DNA of 64,000 bases, taken from the NCBI GenBank assembly GCA_050945755.1, contig JBMNTN010000005.1, positions 1-64,000 of the forward strand, in the 5' to 3' direction. Position numbers and translations under genes: made by a program. Below the pieces are notes generated by a model. It saw nothing but the letters and a program-made list of their open reading frames with translations, was not told where the DNA came from and ran no database searches. Within the stretch, counting starts at the first letter, position 1. Each line of letters begins with the position of its first letter. Source of the DNA: JAQVXR01 sp050945755. Its GTDB lineage: Bacteria; Bacillota; Dehalobacteriia; Dehalobacteriales; Dehalobacteriaceae. Of this stretch, positions 1 through 10,959 are shown one piece after another.

Positions 1-67
1 GCTCATCTTTTCAGCTCCTTAAAAAAGTTACCGATTATATTCTTACCTATTACAGTAAATTTTACTC

Positions 68-96
68 TTTACATTCCCGAAGAAAAGGTGTATCTT
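68..96 (+). promoter_or_regulatory. Putative sigma-A promoter of the arg cluster
   Basis: TTTACA (68-73) and TATCTT (91-96) are separated by exactly 17 bp and lie about 75 bp before argC. An AT-rich stretch at about 118-145 follows the expected start site and is where an ArgR operator could sit, but no clear ARG box can be read. The promoter call rests on the sequence match alone. Confidence 0.5.
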
Positions 97-170
97 AAAG
101 AGAAACCAATGCAACTTTATACATAAATGCGTATAATTATTAAGAGACGTTTAGCGGCAGGAGGGTGAGA

Positions 171-1211
171 ATGATTAAAGCGAGTGTAATTGGTGCTACC
201 GGATATGCTGGGGTAGAGGTGGTTCGCCTCTTAGCCCAGCATCCTGAGGTAGAATTAGTTTATTTAACATCCCAATCTTATACCGGGCAGCAGATTGATG
301 CTGTATATCCCCATTTAAAAGGTTTTGTTAATAACGTATTGGTAGAGCAAGAGACAGAAAAAATTGCCGAAAGCTCTGATGTCGTCTTTGTTGCTCTCCC
401 TCATGGTCATGCCGTATCCACTGCGGAAGCAGTGGTGAAGACGGGGAAAAAAGTTATTGACCTGGGAGCGGATTTTCGTTTTCGCAATGCTTTGGTATAT
501 GAACAATGGTATCAAGTAAAACATGGGGCACCGGCTTTGTCGGAAAATGCTGTTTACGGTCTTCCGGAAATAAACAGGGAAAGAATAAAGGACGCGGTGG
601 TAGTGGGTAATCCCGGATGCTACCCCACCAGTGCTTTGCTGGCAATATATCCCTTGGTGAAAGAAAAATTAATAAATCCTCAAAGTATTATCATTGACTC
701 TAAGTCGGGAGTATCCGGCGCAGGCCGAACGCCGGCGGTAGGCAGTTTGTATGCGGAAGCGGCTCAAGGAATAAAAGCTTATAATGTGGGAAGGCACCGT
801 CATACACCGGAAATTGAGCAGGAATTAAGTGCTCTTGCCGGTGAGAGTGTTTATGTATCTTTTACACCTCATCTCACACCCATGATTCGGGGAATTTTAA
901 CAACGGTCTATGCCACGCTCAGTGATAAAGCAAAAAACTTAAATTTAAATCAATATTACCAGGAATTTTATGCCGGGGAGGCTTTTATCAGGGTCCATCC
1001 GGAAGGAGTATGGCCTCAGACCAAGTGGGTATTAGGGACAAATTTATGTGATATTGGCGTTGCCGCCGACCCTAGGACCAATCGGGTGGTGGTTACCTCG
1101 GTGATAGATAACTTGATAAAAGGTGCGGCCGGTCAAGCGGTACAAAATATGAATATTATCTTTGACTTGCCGGAAAAAACCGGACTGGAAGTACCACCCC
1201 TTTATCCATAG
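171..1211 (+). CDS. argC: N-acetyl-gamma-glutamyl-phosphate reductase
   Basis: ArgC makes the third step of arginine synthesis: NADPH-dependent reduction of N-acetylglutamyl phosphate to the semialdehyde in the cytoplasm. The 346-residue protein opens with the dinucleotide-binding loop GATGYAG and carries the active-site cysteine in NPGCYPT (Cys150). An in-frame GTG lies at 165, but it is inside the AGGAGGG ribosome site, so the ATG at 171 is preferred. It is the first gene of argC-J-B-D-carB-F-G, 55 nt ahead of argJ. The length is normal for the family. It ends in TAG, which matters because the organism also decodes TAG as pyrrolysine; readthrough would add only a few residues before the next TAA. 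Confidence 0.95.
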   Translation: MIKASVIGATGYAGVEVVRLLAQHPEVELVYLTSQSYTGQQIDAVYPHLKGFVNNVLVEQETEKIAESSDVVFVALPHGHAVSTAEAVVKTGKKVIDLGADFRFRNALVYEQWYQVKHGAPALSENAVYGLPEINRERIKDAVVVGNPGCYPTSALLAIYPLVKEKLINPQSIIIDSKSGVSGAGRTPAVGSLYAEAAQGIKAYNVGRHRHTPEIEQELSALAGESVYVSFTPHLTPMIRGILTTVYATLSDKAKNLNLNQYYQEFYAGEAFIRVHPEGVWPQTKWVLGTNLCDIGVAADPRTNRVVVTSVIDNLIKGAAGQAVQNMNIIFDLPEKTGLEVPPLYP

Positions 1212-1266
1212 ATTGCAGGAAGGGAAATAAGTTAATGCTACAAATAAAAAGGATCGGGTGAAATAG

Positions 1267-2493
1267 ATGAAGATGACATGTGTACCTGGTGGTGTGACCG
1301 CCCCTTTAGGGTTTAAGGCTGCCGGAGTTAATGCGGAAATTAAAGCGGGCAATAAAACAAAACCTGATGTGGCCGTAATTTATTCTGAGACGATTGCAGC
1401 AGTGGGAGGGGTATTTACCCAAAACCTGGTGAAGGCGGCACCGGTGTTGTTATCCCAACAGGTGGTTGCCGGGGGAAAAGCCCAAGCTGTGGTGGTAAAC
1501 AGCGGTAACGCCAATGCCTGTACCGGAGAGGAAGGCAGTGAAACTGCTCGCTTGATGGCTGACTGGGCAGCAGAATTATTACATATTAATAAGGATTATG
1601 TGTTAGTAGCCTCTACCGGGGTAATCGGAGTTCAGATGCCCAGGGAAAAGATCCATACCGGCATAAAAAAAGCGGTAATAAGTCTTTCTGATCAAGGAGG
1701 CCATGATGCAGCAAGAGCGATTATGACCACCGACTTAGAGTCCAAAGAAGTGGCTGTGCGGGTTTGCCTTGGTGAAACCCAGGTGACCATTGGCGGGATG
1801 GCTAAAGGCTCCGGCATGATCCATCCTAATATGGCTACTATGCTCGCCTTTATCACTACTGACACCGCTATTGACCAAAAGGTACTGCAGAAAGCGGTGA
1901 AGGCTGCGGCGGATAAGTCATTTAATATGATTACCGTTGATGGTGATACCAGCACCAATGATTCCATGATTGTTCTGGCAAATGGCGCAGCATCCAACCC
2001 AATGATTGAGGAAAACAGTGCTGATTTTCCTTTATTCCAGGAAGCGTTGGACTATGTATGCATTGAGCTGGCAAAAATGATGGCTAAAGACGGGGAGGGA
2101 GCAAGCAAGCTTATTGAAGTTCAGGTAAAGAACGCTTCAACTAAAGAAGATGCCAAAAAAACGGCGAAAGCGGTTGTTTCCTCAAACCTTGTTAAATCGG
2201 CGATGTTTGGTGAAGATGCCAATTGGGGGCGGATTATTTGTGCTGCTGGTTACTCTGGGGCTCAATTTCAACCGGACTTGGTTGATATTTGGCTTAAGAG
2301 CGCTGCCGGCATGGAGAAGATGGCCGATAAAGGCCGGGGCTTGGCGTTTAACGAGGACAAAGCGAAAAAGATTCTTGAGGAAAAAGAGATAACGGTGATC
2401 ATTGATTTTAATGACGGAAATGAAGAGGCTGTAGCTTGGGGCTGTGATTTGACCTATGATTATGTCAAAATCAATGCGGATTATCGGACTTGA
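1267..2493 (+). CDS. argJ: Bifunctional ornithine acetyltransferase / N-acetylglutamate synthase
   Basis: ArgJ moves the acetyl group from N-acetylornithine to glutamate and so recycles the acetyl carrier of arginine synthesis; bifunctional members can also use acetyl-CoA. The 408-residue protein contains the autocleavage site MATMLAF, with the nucleophilic threonine at about residue 191, which splits the precursor into alpha and beta chains. The KGSGMIHPNMA segment before it and the C-terminal GCDLTYDYVKINADYRT are typical. It sits between argC and argB. A GNAT protein resembling short ArgA (42164-42649) could prime the cycle. Whether this ArgJ is mono- or bifunctional cannot be told by eye. 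Confidence 0.95.
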   Translation: MKMTCVPGGVTAPLGFKAAGVNAEIKAGNKTKPDVAVIYSETIAAVGGVFTQNLVKAAPVLLSQQVVAGGKAQAVVVNSGNANACTGEEGSETARLMADWAAELLHINKDYVLVASTGVIGVQMPREKIHTGIKKAVISLSDQGGHDAARAIMTTDLESKEVAVRVCLGETQVTIGGMAKGSGMIHPNMATMLAFITTDTAIDQKVLQKAVKAAADKSFNMITVDGDTSTNDSMIVLANGAASNPMIEENSADFPLFQEALDYVCIELAKMMAKDGEGASKLIEVQVKNASTKEDAKKTAKAVVSSNLVKSAMFGEDANWGRIICAAGYSGAQFQPDLVDIWLKSAAGMEKMADKGRGLAFNEDKAKKILEEKEITVIIDFNDGNEEAVAWGCDLTYDYVKINADYRT

Positions 2494-2752
2494 GACAGTC
2501 CGCTTTCCTAATTTGTTTATCGGAGATAAAAGCAATAAATTGATTGCTTCCTAATAAAGGTTATTTAAGCTTTTGAAAGCGGAATGTTAGCGGGACCAAA
2601 AAAAGTATCTTCGACGCGTCAAAGCCTATATAACCTAACTAGGGAAAAGGGACCCTTTAACAAAACTAAATACATTATTTTTACATAACCGCATTTTATT
2701 ACTAAGAATTTGTTTATTCTGTGGAATATTGATGGGGAAATGGAGGTAATTT
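2494..2752. other. Intergenic gap inside the arg cluster
   Basis: This 259-nt gap between argJ and argB is larger than the others in the cluster. It holds a short palindrome AAAGGGACCCTTT near 2646-2658 and a weak promoter-like pair (TTTACA at 2690-2695 and TAAGAA at 2713-2718, 17 bp apart). argB may have its own weak promoter. No gene is visible. Confidence 0.35.
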
Positions 2753-3646
2753 ATGCATACCCCAATGGAGAAGGCGAGTATTCTGATTGAAGCTTTGCCG
2801 TATATTCGAAAATTTCATGGCAAGACAGTAGTGATAAAGTACGGGGGAAACGCCATGATCAATGAGGAATTAAAGGAAGCGGTAATGAATGATGTCATCC
2901 TCATGAAGCTGGTTGGGATGAACCCGGTACTGGTACATGGCGGAGGCCCGGAAATAACCCAAATGTTGAAGCGCTTAGATATTAAATCCGAATTTATTAA
3001 CGGACTGCGTGTAACGGATGCCGCTGCCATGGAAGTAGTGGAAATGGTACTGGTAGGGAAAATTAATAAAGGAATTGTCTCCCATATTAACAGGCTTGGG
3101 GGAGAGGCGGTGGGCTTGTCCGGCAAGGATGGACAGACGATCATCGCCAAAAAACAATATACTTTAGTACCTGATGAAGCGGGCAATATGGTTAAGCGGG
3201 ACTTAGGTCTGGTCGGGGAAGTTGAAACCATAAACACAGAGCTGATTAATACCATTATCGAGAGTGGGTATATCCCGGTAATTGCTCCTGTTGGGGTTGG
3301 CCGTACCGGGGAAAGCTACAATATTAACGCTGATTTTGTGGCCGGGGAGTTAGCGGCTGCCTTAAAAGCGGAAAAACTGGTGTTATTGACAGATGTGGAA
3401 GGCATTTTTGCTGACTATGAGGATAAGTCTACGATTATTTCCTCTCTAAAGGTGGAGGATGTGGATGCTTTAATAAATCGAGGAATTATTGCCGGGGGAA
3501 TGATCCCGAAGGTTCAGTGTTGTGTTAAGGCTCTCCAGGGAGGGGTAAACCGCACCCACATTATTGACGGCCGGCTGCCCCATAGTATTTTGTTGGAGGT
3601 GTTTACCAACGAAGGGATTGGCACCATGGTGGAAAAGTCCGCTTAG
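2753..3646 (+). CDS. argB: Acetylglutamate kinase
   Basis: ArgB phosphorylates N-acetylglutamate, usually the controlled step of arginine synthesis. The 297-residue amino-acid-kinase fold shows the phosphate-binding KYGGNAM near residue 29 and HGGGPEI at about 62-68. The N-terminal helix with [11 protein letters not shown] is the extension seen in hexameric, arginine-inhibited kinases, so feedback inhibition is likely (inference). The start is set by GGAGG eight bases upstream of ATG 2753. It ends in TAG. Confidence 0.95.
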   Translation: MHTPMEKASILIEALPYIRKFHGKTVVIKYGGNAMINEELKEAVMNDVILMKLVGMNPVLVHGGGPEITQMLKRLDIKSEFINGLRVTDAAAMEVVEMVLVGKINKGIVSHINRLGGEAVGLSGKDGQTIIAKKQYTLVPDEAGNMVKRDLGLVGEVETINTELINTIIESGYIPVIAPVGVGRTGESYNINADFVAGELAAALKAEKLVLLTDVEGIFADYEDKSTIISSLKVEDVDALINRGIIAGGMIPKVQCCVKALQGGVNRTHIIDGRLPHSILLEVFTNEGIGTMVEKSA

Positions 3647-3757
3647 ATTTTATTTGAGTTTAGGTGAAAATATTAGCGGGGTGGTTCCCCTTTTCCCTTG
3701 ATAAACCGAAAACTGCCGGGTAGTAGAGCTCTTAAATGATTGTTGGGAGGGGTAAAA

Positions 3758-4951
3758 ATGGCAAACAGCCAGATCGTTGAAGAAGGGCAAAAGTACGTAA
3801 TGAATACCTATGGGAGATTCCCCTTGGCCATTGTTCGGGGAAATGGGTTACATGTATGGGATGGGGATGGTAAAAAGTACCTGGATTTTGTTTCCGGTAT
3901 TGCTGTTAACTCCGTTGGCCATTGCCATCCAAAGGTAGTGCAGGCTATTACCCGACAAGCGGAAACATTGATGCATTGTTCAAATCTTTATTGGATTGAG
4001 CCTCAGGTAAAACTTGCTAAACTTTTGGTAGAGAACTCTTGTTTTGATAAAGCATTCTTTTGCAACAGCGGGGCGGAAGCAAATGAAGGTGCGATTAAGC
4101 TAGCCCGTAAATACGGAAAAATCACCGGGGGATCAGATAAATATAAAATTGTAACGATGAAAAAGTCTTTTCATGGGCGCACTCTTGCCACATTAACCGC
4201 TACCGGCCAGGAAAAAGTACAAAAAGGATTTGATCCCCTGCCGGAAGGATTTTGTTACGCGCCTTTTAATGATTTAGCCGAATTGGAAAAGGTAATAAAC
4301 GAAAAAACCTGTGCCGTTATGCTGGAACCTGTTCAAGGCGAAGGCGGAGTTGTTGCCGGAGAAGAAGCCTTTATTAAGGGTGTCCGGAAGCTTTGTGACA
4401 AATATAAAGTTTTGATGATTGTGGATGAAGTCCAGTGCGGTCTGGGCCGGACGGGGAAACTTTTTGCCTACCAGCATTACGGGATTGAACCGGATATCAT
4501 GACTTTGGCGAAAGCCTTGGGGGGTGGCGCCCCCATCGGAGCGCTGTTGGCCAAAGACGAGGTAGCCCAAGCCTTTGGCCCGGGAGACCATGCCTCTACT
4601 TTTGGAGGAAATCCTCTGGTGACAACAGCAGGGGAAGCTGCTTTGACAGTTATTTTGGAAGAAAGATTGGCTGATAATGCTGCCCATGTTGGCGCTTACT
4701 TAATGGAGAGGCTGGAAAAATTAAAAACAGAATGTTCATTTATTAAAGAAGTAAGGGGAAAGGGCCTAATTATTGGGATGGAAATGACAATAGAAGTTAA
4801 TTCCCTAATTAAAACCTGTATGCAGCAGGGGCTGCTTCTTTTGAGTGCCGGACCCAATGTGCTGCGCTTTGTCCCCCCATTGATTGTTACCCCCTCTGAT
4901 GTAGATCAAGCAGTGGCTATTTTGCAGAAAGCATTAAAATCGCTGGAATGA
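3758..4951 (+). CDS. argD: Acetylornithine aminotransferase
   Basis: ArgD is a PLP enzyme converting N-acetylglutamate semialdehyde to N-acetylornithine. The 397-residue class-III aminotransferase shows NSGAEANEGAIKLAR, the PLP-site DEVQCGLGRTG and the Schiff-base lysine in TLAKALGGGAP near residue 250. An upstream in-frame start at 3740 would precede the GGGAGGGG ribosome site, so ATG 3758 is chosen. The acetylornithine assignment, rather than another omega-aminotransferase, rests mainly on its place between argB and carB. Confidence 0.93.
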   Translation: MANSQIVEEGQKYVMNTYGRFPLAIVRGNGLHVWDGDGKKYLDFVSGIAVNSVGHCHPKVVQAITRQAETLMHCSNLYWIEPQVKLAKLLVENSCFDKAFFCNSGAEANEGAIKLARKYGKITGGSDKYKIVTMKKSFHGRTLATLTATGQEKVQKGFDPLPEGFCYAPFNDLAELEKVINEKTCAVMLEPVQGEGGVVAGEEAFIKGVRKLCDKYKVLMIVDEVQCGLGRTGKLFAYQHYGIEPDIMTLAKALGGGAPIGALLAKDEVAQAFGPGDHASTFGGNPLVTTAGEAALTVILEERLADNAAHVGAYLMERLEKLKTECSFIKEVRGKGLIIGMEMTIEVNSLIKTCMQQGLLLLSAGPNVLRFVPPLIVTPSDVDQAVAILQKALKSLE

Positions 4952-5048
4952 TGGAAAAGATGAAGCTAAGATGAGATTGATTTGGTTGGAGAGGATTGGA
5001 TGTTAAGAAGTTAATTTAACAGATGCGGAATTGACAGGAGGTAAAATA

Positions 5049-8000
5049 ATGCCTATTAAGCCGGGGATCAAAAAAGTATTGGTGATTGGCTCCGGCCCCA
5101 TTGTTATCGGGCAGGCAGCAGAATTTGATTATGCAGGTACTCAAGCCTGTAAAGCTCTTAAAGAAGAAGGATTGGAAGTGGTTTTAGTTAATTCCAATCC
5201 TGCTACTATTATGACAGATGCCCACATGGCCGACCGGGTTTACATTGAACCGCTGGATGTGGAAACTGTGACACGTATTATTAAAATGGAACGTCCTGAT
5301 GGATTGGTACCTAATTTAGGCGGGCAGACAGGCTTAAATATGGCAGTAGAGTTAACTGAAGCCGGAGTACTTGAAAAGTATGGTGTGCAGCTTCTTGGTA
5401 CCTCGGTGGAATCAATAAAAAAGGCAGAAGACCGGGAACTGTTTAAGGCTACCATGATGGCAATCGGTGAGCCTGTTCCGGAAAGCACCATTGTCACCAG
5501 CGTTGATGAGGCGTGTGCCTTCGCTGAGAAAGCCGGGTATCCAATTATCGTACGACCTGCCTATACTTTAGGAGGGACGGGCGGCGGCATTGCGAAAAAC
5601 GAAACGGAACTAAAAAGAATTTGTGACTTGGGATTAAAAAGCTCTATGATTGGCCAGGCCCTTTTGGAAAAAAGCGTTGCCGGCTTTAAGGAAATAGAAT
5701 ATGAAGTGATGCGGGATGCCGCTGATAATTGCATTACCATTTGCAATATGGAAAACATTGATCCGGTGGGTATTCATACAGGGGACAGTATTGTGGTAGC
5801 CCCATGTCAAACCCTTTCCGACCGGGAGGCGCAAATGCTTCGGGGGGCTTCCCTAAACATTATTCGAGCCCTCAAGGTGGAAGGTGGATGCAATGTTCAA
5901 TTTGCCTTAGACCCCAACAGTATGGATTATTATGTTATTGAAGTAAACCCCCGGGTTAGCAGGTCATCTGCCTTGGCTTCAAAAGCAACTGGCTACCCCA
6001 TTGCCAAAGTAGCAACAAAAATTGCGGTTGGCCTTCATCTGGATGAGATTGTTAACTCGGTTACGGCAAAGACTTCTGCTTGTTTTGAACCGGCACTGGA
6101 TTATGTGGTTGTGAAAATTCCTCGGTGGCCTTTCGATAAGTTTGGTTATGCTGATCGTGCTCTGGGAACCCAGATGAAAGCAACCGGAGAAGTTATGGCG
6201 CTGGATCGTACTTTTGATGCGGCATTAAATAAGGCTGTTCGCTCTTTGGAAATCGGTGTTTACGGTCTTAGGACTAAAGACTCTGCCCAGTGGACGGAAA
6301 TGGAAGTTGAAGATAAAATTATCCGGGGCACGGACGACCGCCTATTTGCCATTGCCGAGGCATTTCGCCGTAACTGGACAATGCGGGAGATAAATTTGCG
6401 GACAGCGATTGACTACTGGTTTTTAAATCAAATCAAAGGTATTATTGAATTGGAAAAAAGAATCCAGGAAGAGCAATTTACCCCGGAAATTCTCTGGGAA
6501 GCAAAACAAAAGGGCATTTCCGACTACCAAATTGCCAAGCTTGCCGGCATTAATACTCAAGTCATCCGGGATATCAGAAAGACTTACGGCATGTTGCCGG
6601 TATATAAGGCTGTGGATACTTGTGCCGCTGAATTTGAAGCACAAACAGCCTATTATTATTCCAGCTATGAAGGAGAGAATGAAAGCCTGGATTCCGGACG
6701 GCGCAAAGTGTTGGTGCTTGGTTCCGGGCCGATTCGGATCGGACAGGGCATTGAATTTGACTATTGCTCCGTTCATTCTGTCTGGGCACTAAAGGAAGCG
6801 GGTATTGAGGCAATCATCATTAACAACAACCCGGAAACGGTAAGTACAGATTTTGACACTTCTGATAAATTATATTTTGAACCGCTCACTCTGGAAGATG
6901 TTTTTAATGTGATTGATCAGGAAAAACCGGAAGGTGTAATTATTCAATTCGGGGGGCAGACGGCAATTAATTTGGCTCCCGGGTTGGAAGAACATCATGT
7001 GCCCATTCTCGGCACACCGGTGAAATATATCGACATGGCTGAGGACCGAAAAAAATTCGAACAACTTTTGAAGTCTCTGGGAATTCCCCAATCGGAAGGA
7101 GCAACCGCCACTAACGTAGAGGAGGCTTTGGAGATTGCCCAAACCCTAGGCTATCCTGTGCTGGTGCGCCCTTCTTATGTCATTGGTGGGCGAGCAATGG
7201 AGGTGGTTCACAGCGAGAATGATCTGGTCAACTATATGGCAACAGCTGTTCAGGTCAGCCCTAAATATCCTGTCCTCATTGATAAGTATATTTTGGGTAA
7301 GGAAGCGGAAGTGGATGCCGTCAGTGACGGTACAGATACGCTGATTCCATCAATTATTGAACACATTGAACGGGCGGGGGTGCATTCAGGGGACAGTATG
7401 GCAGTATTTCCGCCTCAGACCCTGACAGAGGCGGAAAAGACTCAGATTATTGATTATACCTTAAAAATTGCCCATGCATTACACGTAAAAGGACTCCTCA
7501 ATATTCAATATGTTATCAAGCAGGGCAAGGTTTATGTGATTGAGGTAAATCCTCGGGCCTCCCGAACGGTGCCCATCTTGAGTAAACTAACAGGCGTCCC
7601 CATGGTAAAGGTAGCTATCCAGGTAATGCTGGGGCACTCCCTAAAAAGTTTGGGATACTCCAGTGGATTGTGGAAGCAGCCCTCCTTTGCCGCTGTGAAA
7701 GCTCCGGTATTTTCTTCTGAGAAACTAACCCAGGTGGATATTTCCCTTGGACCGGAAATGAAATCTACCGGAGAAGTGTTGGGCCTTGATCATCACTTCG
7801 GTCGGGCGGTATATAAGGCAATGCGTGGGGGGAAAATTAAGTTAGCTCCTAAGGGTAGGGTGCTTTTTTCTATAGCGAAAAATGATTTATGGGAAGTTGT
7901 CAGTGTAGCAAAAGAGTATGCAGAGGCCGGCTATAAGATCATTGCAACCGGCGAAACCGCCCGGGTCTTAACGCAAAGCGGCCTTAGGGCAGAACAAGTC

Positions 8001-8249
8001 AATTTAAAAGAAAACCTCGAAGAATTAATGAAGCAAATTGCCCGGGGCGATATTGTCCTGGTGATAAATACCCCCACTAAGGGGAAAATGCAGGAACGGG
8101 CGGGTTTTCAGATCCGTCGTACAGCTGCTGATTACCGGGTGCCTTGCTTAACTTCTTTAGATACTGCCCGCGCTTACCTCATGGCAATTAAAGCGGTCAA
8201 GGAAGGGACGCCTGAGTGTAGTCCTGTTCAGCAGTATATTATAGAGTGA
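5049..8249 (+). CDS. carB: Carbamoyl-phosphate synthase large subunit
   Basis: CarB makes carbamoyl phosphate from bicarbonate, two ATP and ammonia delivered by the small subunit CarA. The 1066-residue protein has the expected duplicated build: two ATP-grasp halves, each opening with an ATP/bicarbonate loop ([13 protein letters not shown] and [13 protein letters not shown]), then a C-terminal MGS-like allosteric domain. ATG 5049 follows ACAGGAGG. It lies between argD and argF, so it probably serves arginine synthesis. No carA or other glutamine amidotransferase gene is beside it or anywhere in the window, which is unusual because carAB are normally adjacent. Confidence 0.95.
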   Translation: MPIKPGIKKVLVIGSGPIVIGQAAEFDYAGTQACKALKEEGLEVVLVNSNPATIMTDAHMADRVYIEPLDVETVTRIIKMERPDGLVPNLGGQTGLNMAVELTEAGVLEKYGVQLLGTSVESIKKAEDRELFKATMMAIGEPVPESTIVTSVDEACAFAEKAGYPIIVRPAYTLGGTGGGIAKNETELKRICDLGLKSSMIGQALLEKSVAGFKEIEYEVMRDAADNCITICNMENIDPVGIHTGDSIVVAPCQTLSDREAQMLRGASLNIIRALKVEGGCNVQFALDPNSMDYYVIEVNPRVSRSSALASKATGYPIAKVATKIAVGLHLDEIVNSVTAKTSACFEPALDYVVVKIPRWPFDKFGYADRALGTQMKATGEVMALDRTFDAALNKAVRSLEIGVYGLRTKDSAQWTEMEVEDKIIRGTDDRLFAIAEAFRRNWTMREINLRTAIDYWFLNQIKGIIELEKRIQEEQFTPEILWEAKQKGISDYQIAKLAGINTQVIRDIRKTYGMLPVYKAVDTCAAEFEAQTAYYYSSYEGENESLDSGRRKVLVLGSGPIRIGQGIEFDYCSVHSVWALKEAGIEAIIINNNPETVSTDFDTSDKLYFEPLTLEDVFNVIDQEKPEGVIIQFGGQTAINLAPGLEEHHVPILGTPVKYIDMAEDRKKFEQLLKSLGIPQSEGATATNVEEALEIAQTLGYPVLVRPSYVIGGRAMEVVHSENDLVNYMATAVQVSPKYPVLIDKYILGKEAEVDAVSDGTDTLIPSIIEHIERAGVHSGDSMAVFPPQTLTEAEKTQIIDYTLKIAHALHVKGLLNIQYVIKQGKVYVIEVNPRASRTVPILSKLTGVPMVKVAIQVMLGHSLKSLGYSSGLWKQPSFAAVKAPVFSSEKLTQVDISLGPEMKSTGEVLGLDHHFGRAVYKAMRGGKIKLAPKGRVLFSIAKNDLWEVVSVAKEYAEAGYKIIATGETARVLTQSGLRAEQVNLKENLEELMKQIARGDIVLVINTPTKGKMQERAGFQIRRTAADYRVPCLTSLDTARAYLMAIKAVKEGTPECSPVQQYIIE

Positions 8250-8323
8250 AGGATTGAACCGGGTCGCTGCTGCCAGTTATATTGTTTAGTAAAAAGCCGA
8301 TTGCAAAATAAGGGGAGAAGGAA

Positions 8324-9265
8324 ATGAAATTAAGCACTGATTTTAAAGGGAGAGATTTTATTTCCCTACATGATTATACGAAAGATGAGTTAACATATTT
8401 TCTTGATGTTGCGGATTACCTTAAGGCGGAGCAAAAGGCGGGTCGGGAAACCCCCATTTTAGCGAAAAAAACATTGGGGATGATTTTTCAAAAAAGCTCT
8501 ACCCGCACCCGAGTTTCTTTTGAGGTAGGTATGTATCAATTGGGCGGCTACCCTTTGTTCTTATCAAGCAATGACCTGCAAATTGGCCGGGGAGAACCGG
8601 TGGAGGACACTGCTCGCGTGCTGGCCAGGTTTTTAAATGGGATTATGATCCGTACTTTTAGTCATGATGAAGTGCTGAAACTTGCTCAATTTGCGGATAT
8701 TCCGGTAATTAACGGGTTGACCGATCTGCAGCATCCTTGCCAGGTACTGGCTGATCTTCAGACTATTCGGGAGTATAAAGGTCGATTGGCTGGTTTGAAA
8801 ATGGCTTTTATTGGTGACGGCAACAACATGGCCCATTCTTTGATGCACGGCGGGGCTAAGATGGGCATGCATGTAGTTATTGCTTCTCCGGAAGGGTACA
8901 AGCCGGATGAGGAAATGGTAAAAGAAGCATTGGAGGATGCCAAGGAAAATGGGGGTCAGGTGGAAGTTATTTCTGATCCTCTGGAAGCGGTTCGAGATGC
9001 TGATGTACTTTATACTGACGTCTGGGCCAGTATGGGCCAGGAGAAAGAAGCGGAAGAGCGGGCTCGGGCATTTGCCGGTTTTCAGATAAATGCCAAGTCT
9101 TTAAAGCTGGCCCAAAAGGATGCAATGATTCTCCATTGTTTACCAGCACATCGGGGTGAAGAAATCACTCCTGAGGTGATGGAGGGACCCCAATCAGCCA
9201 TTTTTGATGAAGCGGAAAACAGGCTCCATGCGCAAAAAGCGATTTTAGCCCTTCTGATGGGTTGA
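8324..9265 (+). CDS. argF: Ornithine carbamoyltransferase
   Basis: ArgF joins carbamoyl phosphate to ornithine to give citrulline. The 313-residue protein has the carbamoyl-phosphate motif SSTRTRVSFE (about 58-67), the HPCQ segment and the ornithine-side motif HCLPAHRGEE near residue 270. Start ATG 8324 follows AAGGGGAGAAGG. It directly follows carB, which provides its substrate, and precedes argG by 77 nt. The anabolic role is inferred from this context; no arcA or arcC is present. Confidence 0.95.
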   Translation: MKLSTDFKGRDFISLHDYTKDELTYFLDVADYLKAEQKAGRETPILAKKTLGMIFQKSSTRTRVSFEVGMYQLGGYPLFLSSNDLQIGRGEPVEDTARVLARFLNGIMIRTFSHDEVLKLAQFADIPVINGLTDLQHPCQVLADLQTIREYKGRLAGLKMAFIGDGNNMAHSLMHGGAKMGMHVVIASPEGYKPDEEMVKEALEDAKENGGQVEVISDPLEAVRDADVLYTDVWASMGQEKEAEERARAFAGFQINAKSLKLAQKDAMILHCLPAHRGEEITPEVMEGPQSAIFDEAENRLHAQKAILALLMG

Positions 9266-9342
9266 GTTTTATAAAAAAACAATTATAGTTAAAATGCCGG
9301 GTCGAAAAAATATTTGTTTATTTGATAAAGGGGGAAGAAGTT

Positions 9343-10545
9343 ATGTCGAAAAAAGTTATTCTTGCCTATTCAGGGGGATTGGATACTTCGATCATTATTC
9401 CCTGGCTAAAGGAAACATATGGCTATGAAGTGATAGCTATGGCTGCCGACGTAGGGCAAGGAGAAGAATTAGAACCGTTAAATGAAAAGGCAATTAAAAG
9501 CGGAGCGAGTAAAATTTTTATTGAGGACTTAAAGGATGAGTTTGTTACAGATTTTATTTACCCGACATTAAAAGCGGGAGCGGTTTATGAAGGAAAGTAC
9601 CTTCTGGGTACCTCCTTTGCCCGTCCCTTAATTGCGAAAAGATTAGTGGAAATTGCCCGTCAGGAAGGGGCGGAAGCGATCGCCCATGGGGCAACGGGAA
9701 AAGGAAATGACCAGGTGCGTTTTGAGCTTACCGTTAAAGCATTGGCCCCGGAGCTAAAAATTATTTCCCCATGGAGGGAATGGGATATTCGTTCCCGGGA
9801 AGATGCCATCGACTATGCAGAAGCAAGAGGGATTCCTGTTCCGGTCACCAAGAAAAAACCTTACAGTATGGACCGAAATCTTTGGCATTTGAGTCATGAA
9901 GGTGCGGACCTGGAAGACCCCTGGAATGAGCCTCAGGATGATTTGTTGATGATTATTACTCCACCGGAAAAGGCGCCGGATAAACCTACCTATGTGGAAA
10001 TCGAATTTGAAAAAGGTGTTCCGGTCAAGGTGGATGGGAAAACAAAAAAACCGGTAGAGCTGATTACATATCTGAATGAAATAGCAGCCCAAAACGGGGT
10101 GGGGATTACCGATATGGTGGAAAACCGGCTGGTAGGAATGAAATCCCGTGGTGTCTACGAGACTCCGGGGGGGACGGTTCTTTATGCTGCCCACCGTGAA
10201 TTAGAGTATCTTTGTTTGGATAGGCAGACCATGCACTTTAAGGAAATTGTCAGTGCCAAATATGCGGAACTGGTTTATGACGGAGTTTGGTATGCTCCCA
10301 TTAGGGAAGCCCTCGATGCATTTGTGGACAAAACTCAGGAATATGTAACGGGTGTTGTCCGGATGAAGCTCTATAAAGGGAACTGTACACCTGCCGGAAC
10401 AAAGAGCCTGTATTCTCTCTACAATCAAGAGTTTGTTACTTTTGGTGCCGATGAGGTATATAACCAAAAAGATGCTGAAGGATTTATCAATCTCTTCGGC
10501 TTGCCTCTGAAAGTACGGGCCTTAATGATGCAAGAGAAAAAATAA
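9343..10545 (+). CDS. argG: Argininosuccinate synthase
   Basis: ArgG condenses citrulline and aspartate with ATP to form argininosuccinate. The 400-residue protein begins with the PP-loop AYSGGLDTS of N-type ATP pyrophosphatases (about 8-16) and contains [14 protein letters not shown]. The in-frame upstream start at 9322 is discarded because AAAGGGGGAAG lies directly before ATG 9343. It is the last gene of the cluster and is followed by a strong terminator. Its partner argH lies about 23 kb further on. Confidence 0.95.
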   Translation: MSKKVILAYSGGLDTSIIIPWLKETYGYEVIAMAADVGQGEELEPLNEKAIKSGASKIFIEDLKDEFVTDFIYPTLKAGAVYEGKYLLGTSFARPLIAKRLVEIARQEGAEAIAHGATGKGNDQVRFELTVKALAPELKIISPWREWDIRSREDAIDYAEARGIPVPVTKKKPYSMDRNLWHLSHEGADLEDPWNEPQDDLLMIITPPEKAPDKPTYVEIEFEKGVPVKVDGKTKKPVELITYLNEIAAQNGVGITDMVENRLVGMKSRGVYETPGGTVLYAAHRELEYLCLDRQTMHFKEIVSAKYAELVYDGVWYAPIREALDAFVDKTQEYVTGVVRMKLYKGNCTPAGTKSLYSLYNQEFVTFGADEVYNQKDAEGFINLFGLPLKVRALMMQEKK

Positions 10546-10593
10546 GCACCGGTTTAGGAAAAAATCTACGACAGGTGGGGTATGTTAGGGGTA

Positions 10594-10629
10594 AAAAAAC
10601 AGTATGCTGTTTCTAGTGTACTGTTTTTT
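10594..10629. terminator. Intrinsic terminator after argG
   Basis: An 11-bp perfect stem (10594-10604 with 10619-10629) has an A-run on the left and a T-run on the right, so it can work in both directions. It separates the arg cluster from the methylamine island. Confidence 0.85.
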
Positions 10630-10959
10630 CTTATGTCAAAAAATATAAGTTTAGGGGGTTAGGTAGGGTATTAACTTTCCCCCACTGTAATCATTGGCTT
10701 TTTCACATTGTTTTTCTTATAGTAGTTAAATTGGATATCCTAGGTATTCAAATTACCGGCCTTAATGAAGCAATTTACAATCCAATGTCTCACCTTTATG
10801 TCCACATTTTAAAACATAGTAGTTAATAGTACGAAATTTTAAAATTATTAGAAAAAAGGATTTAAATAAATTGTATCAAATAAGATAAATATGTAAGAAT
10901 TAAACGAAGTTTAAGTAAATAACATTGGAATTACTAAAAAAAAGCAAAGGTGAATATCG
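10630..10959. other. AT-rich intergenic region before the sigma-54 activator
   Basis: This stretch has no gene. ATAGTAGTTAA occurs twice (10719-10729 and 10816-10826), a possible binding site for an unknown regulator. No convincing -35/-10 pair was found. Confidence 0.4.
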
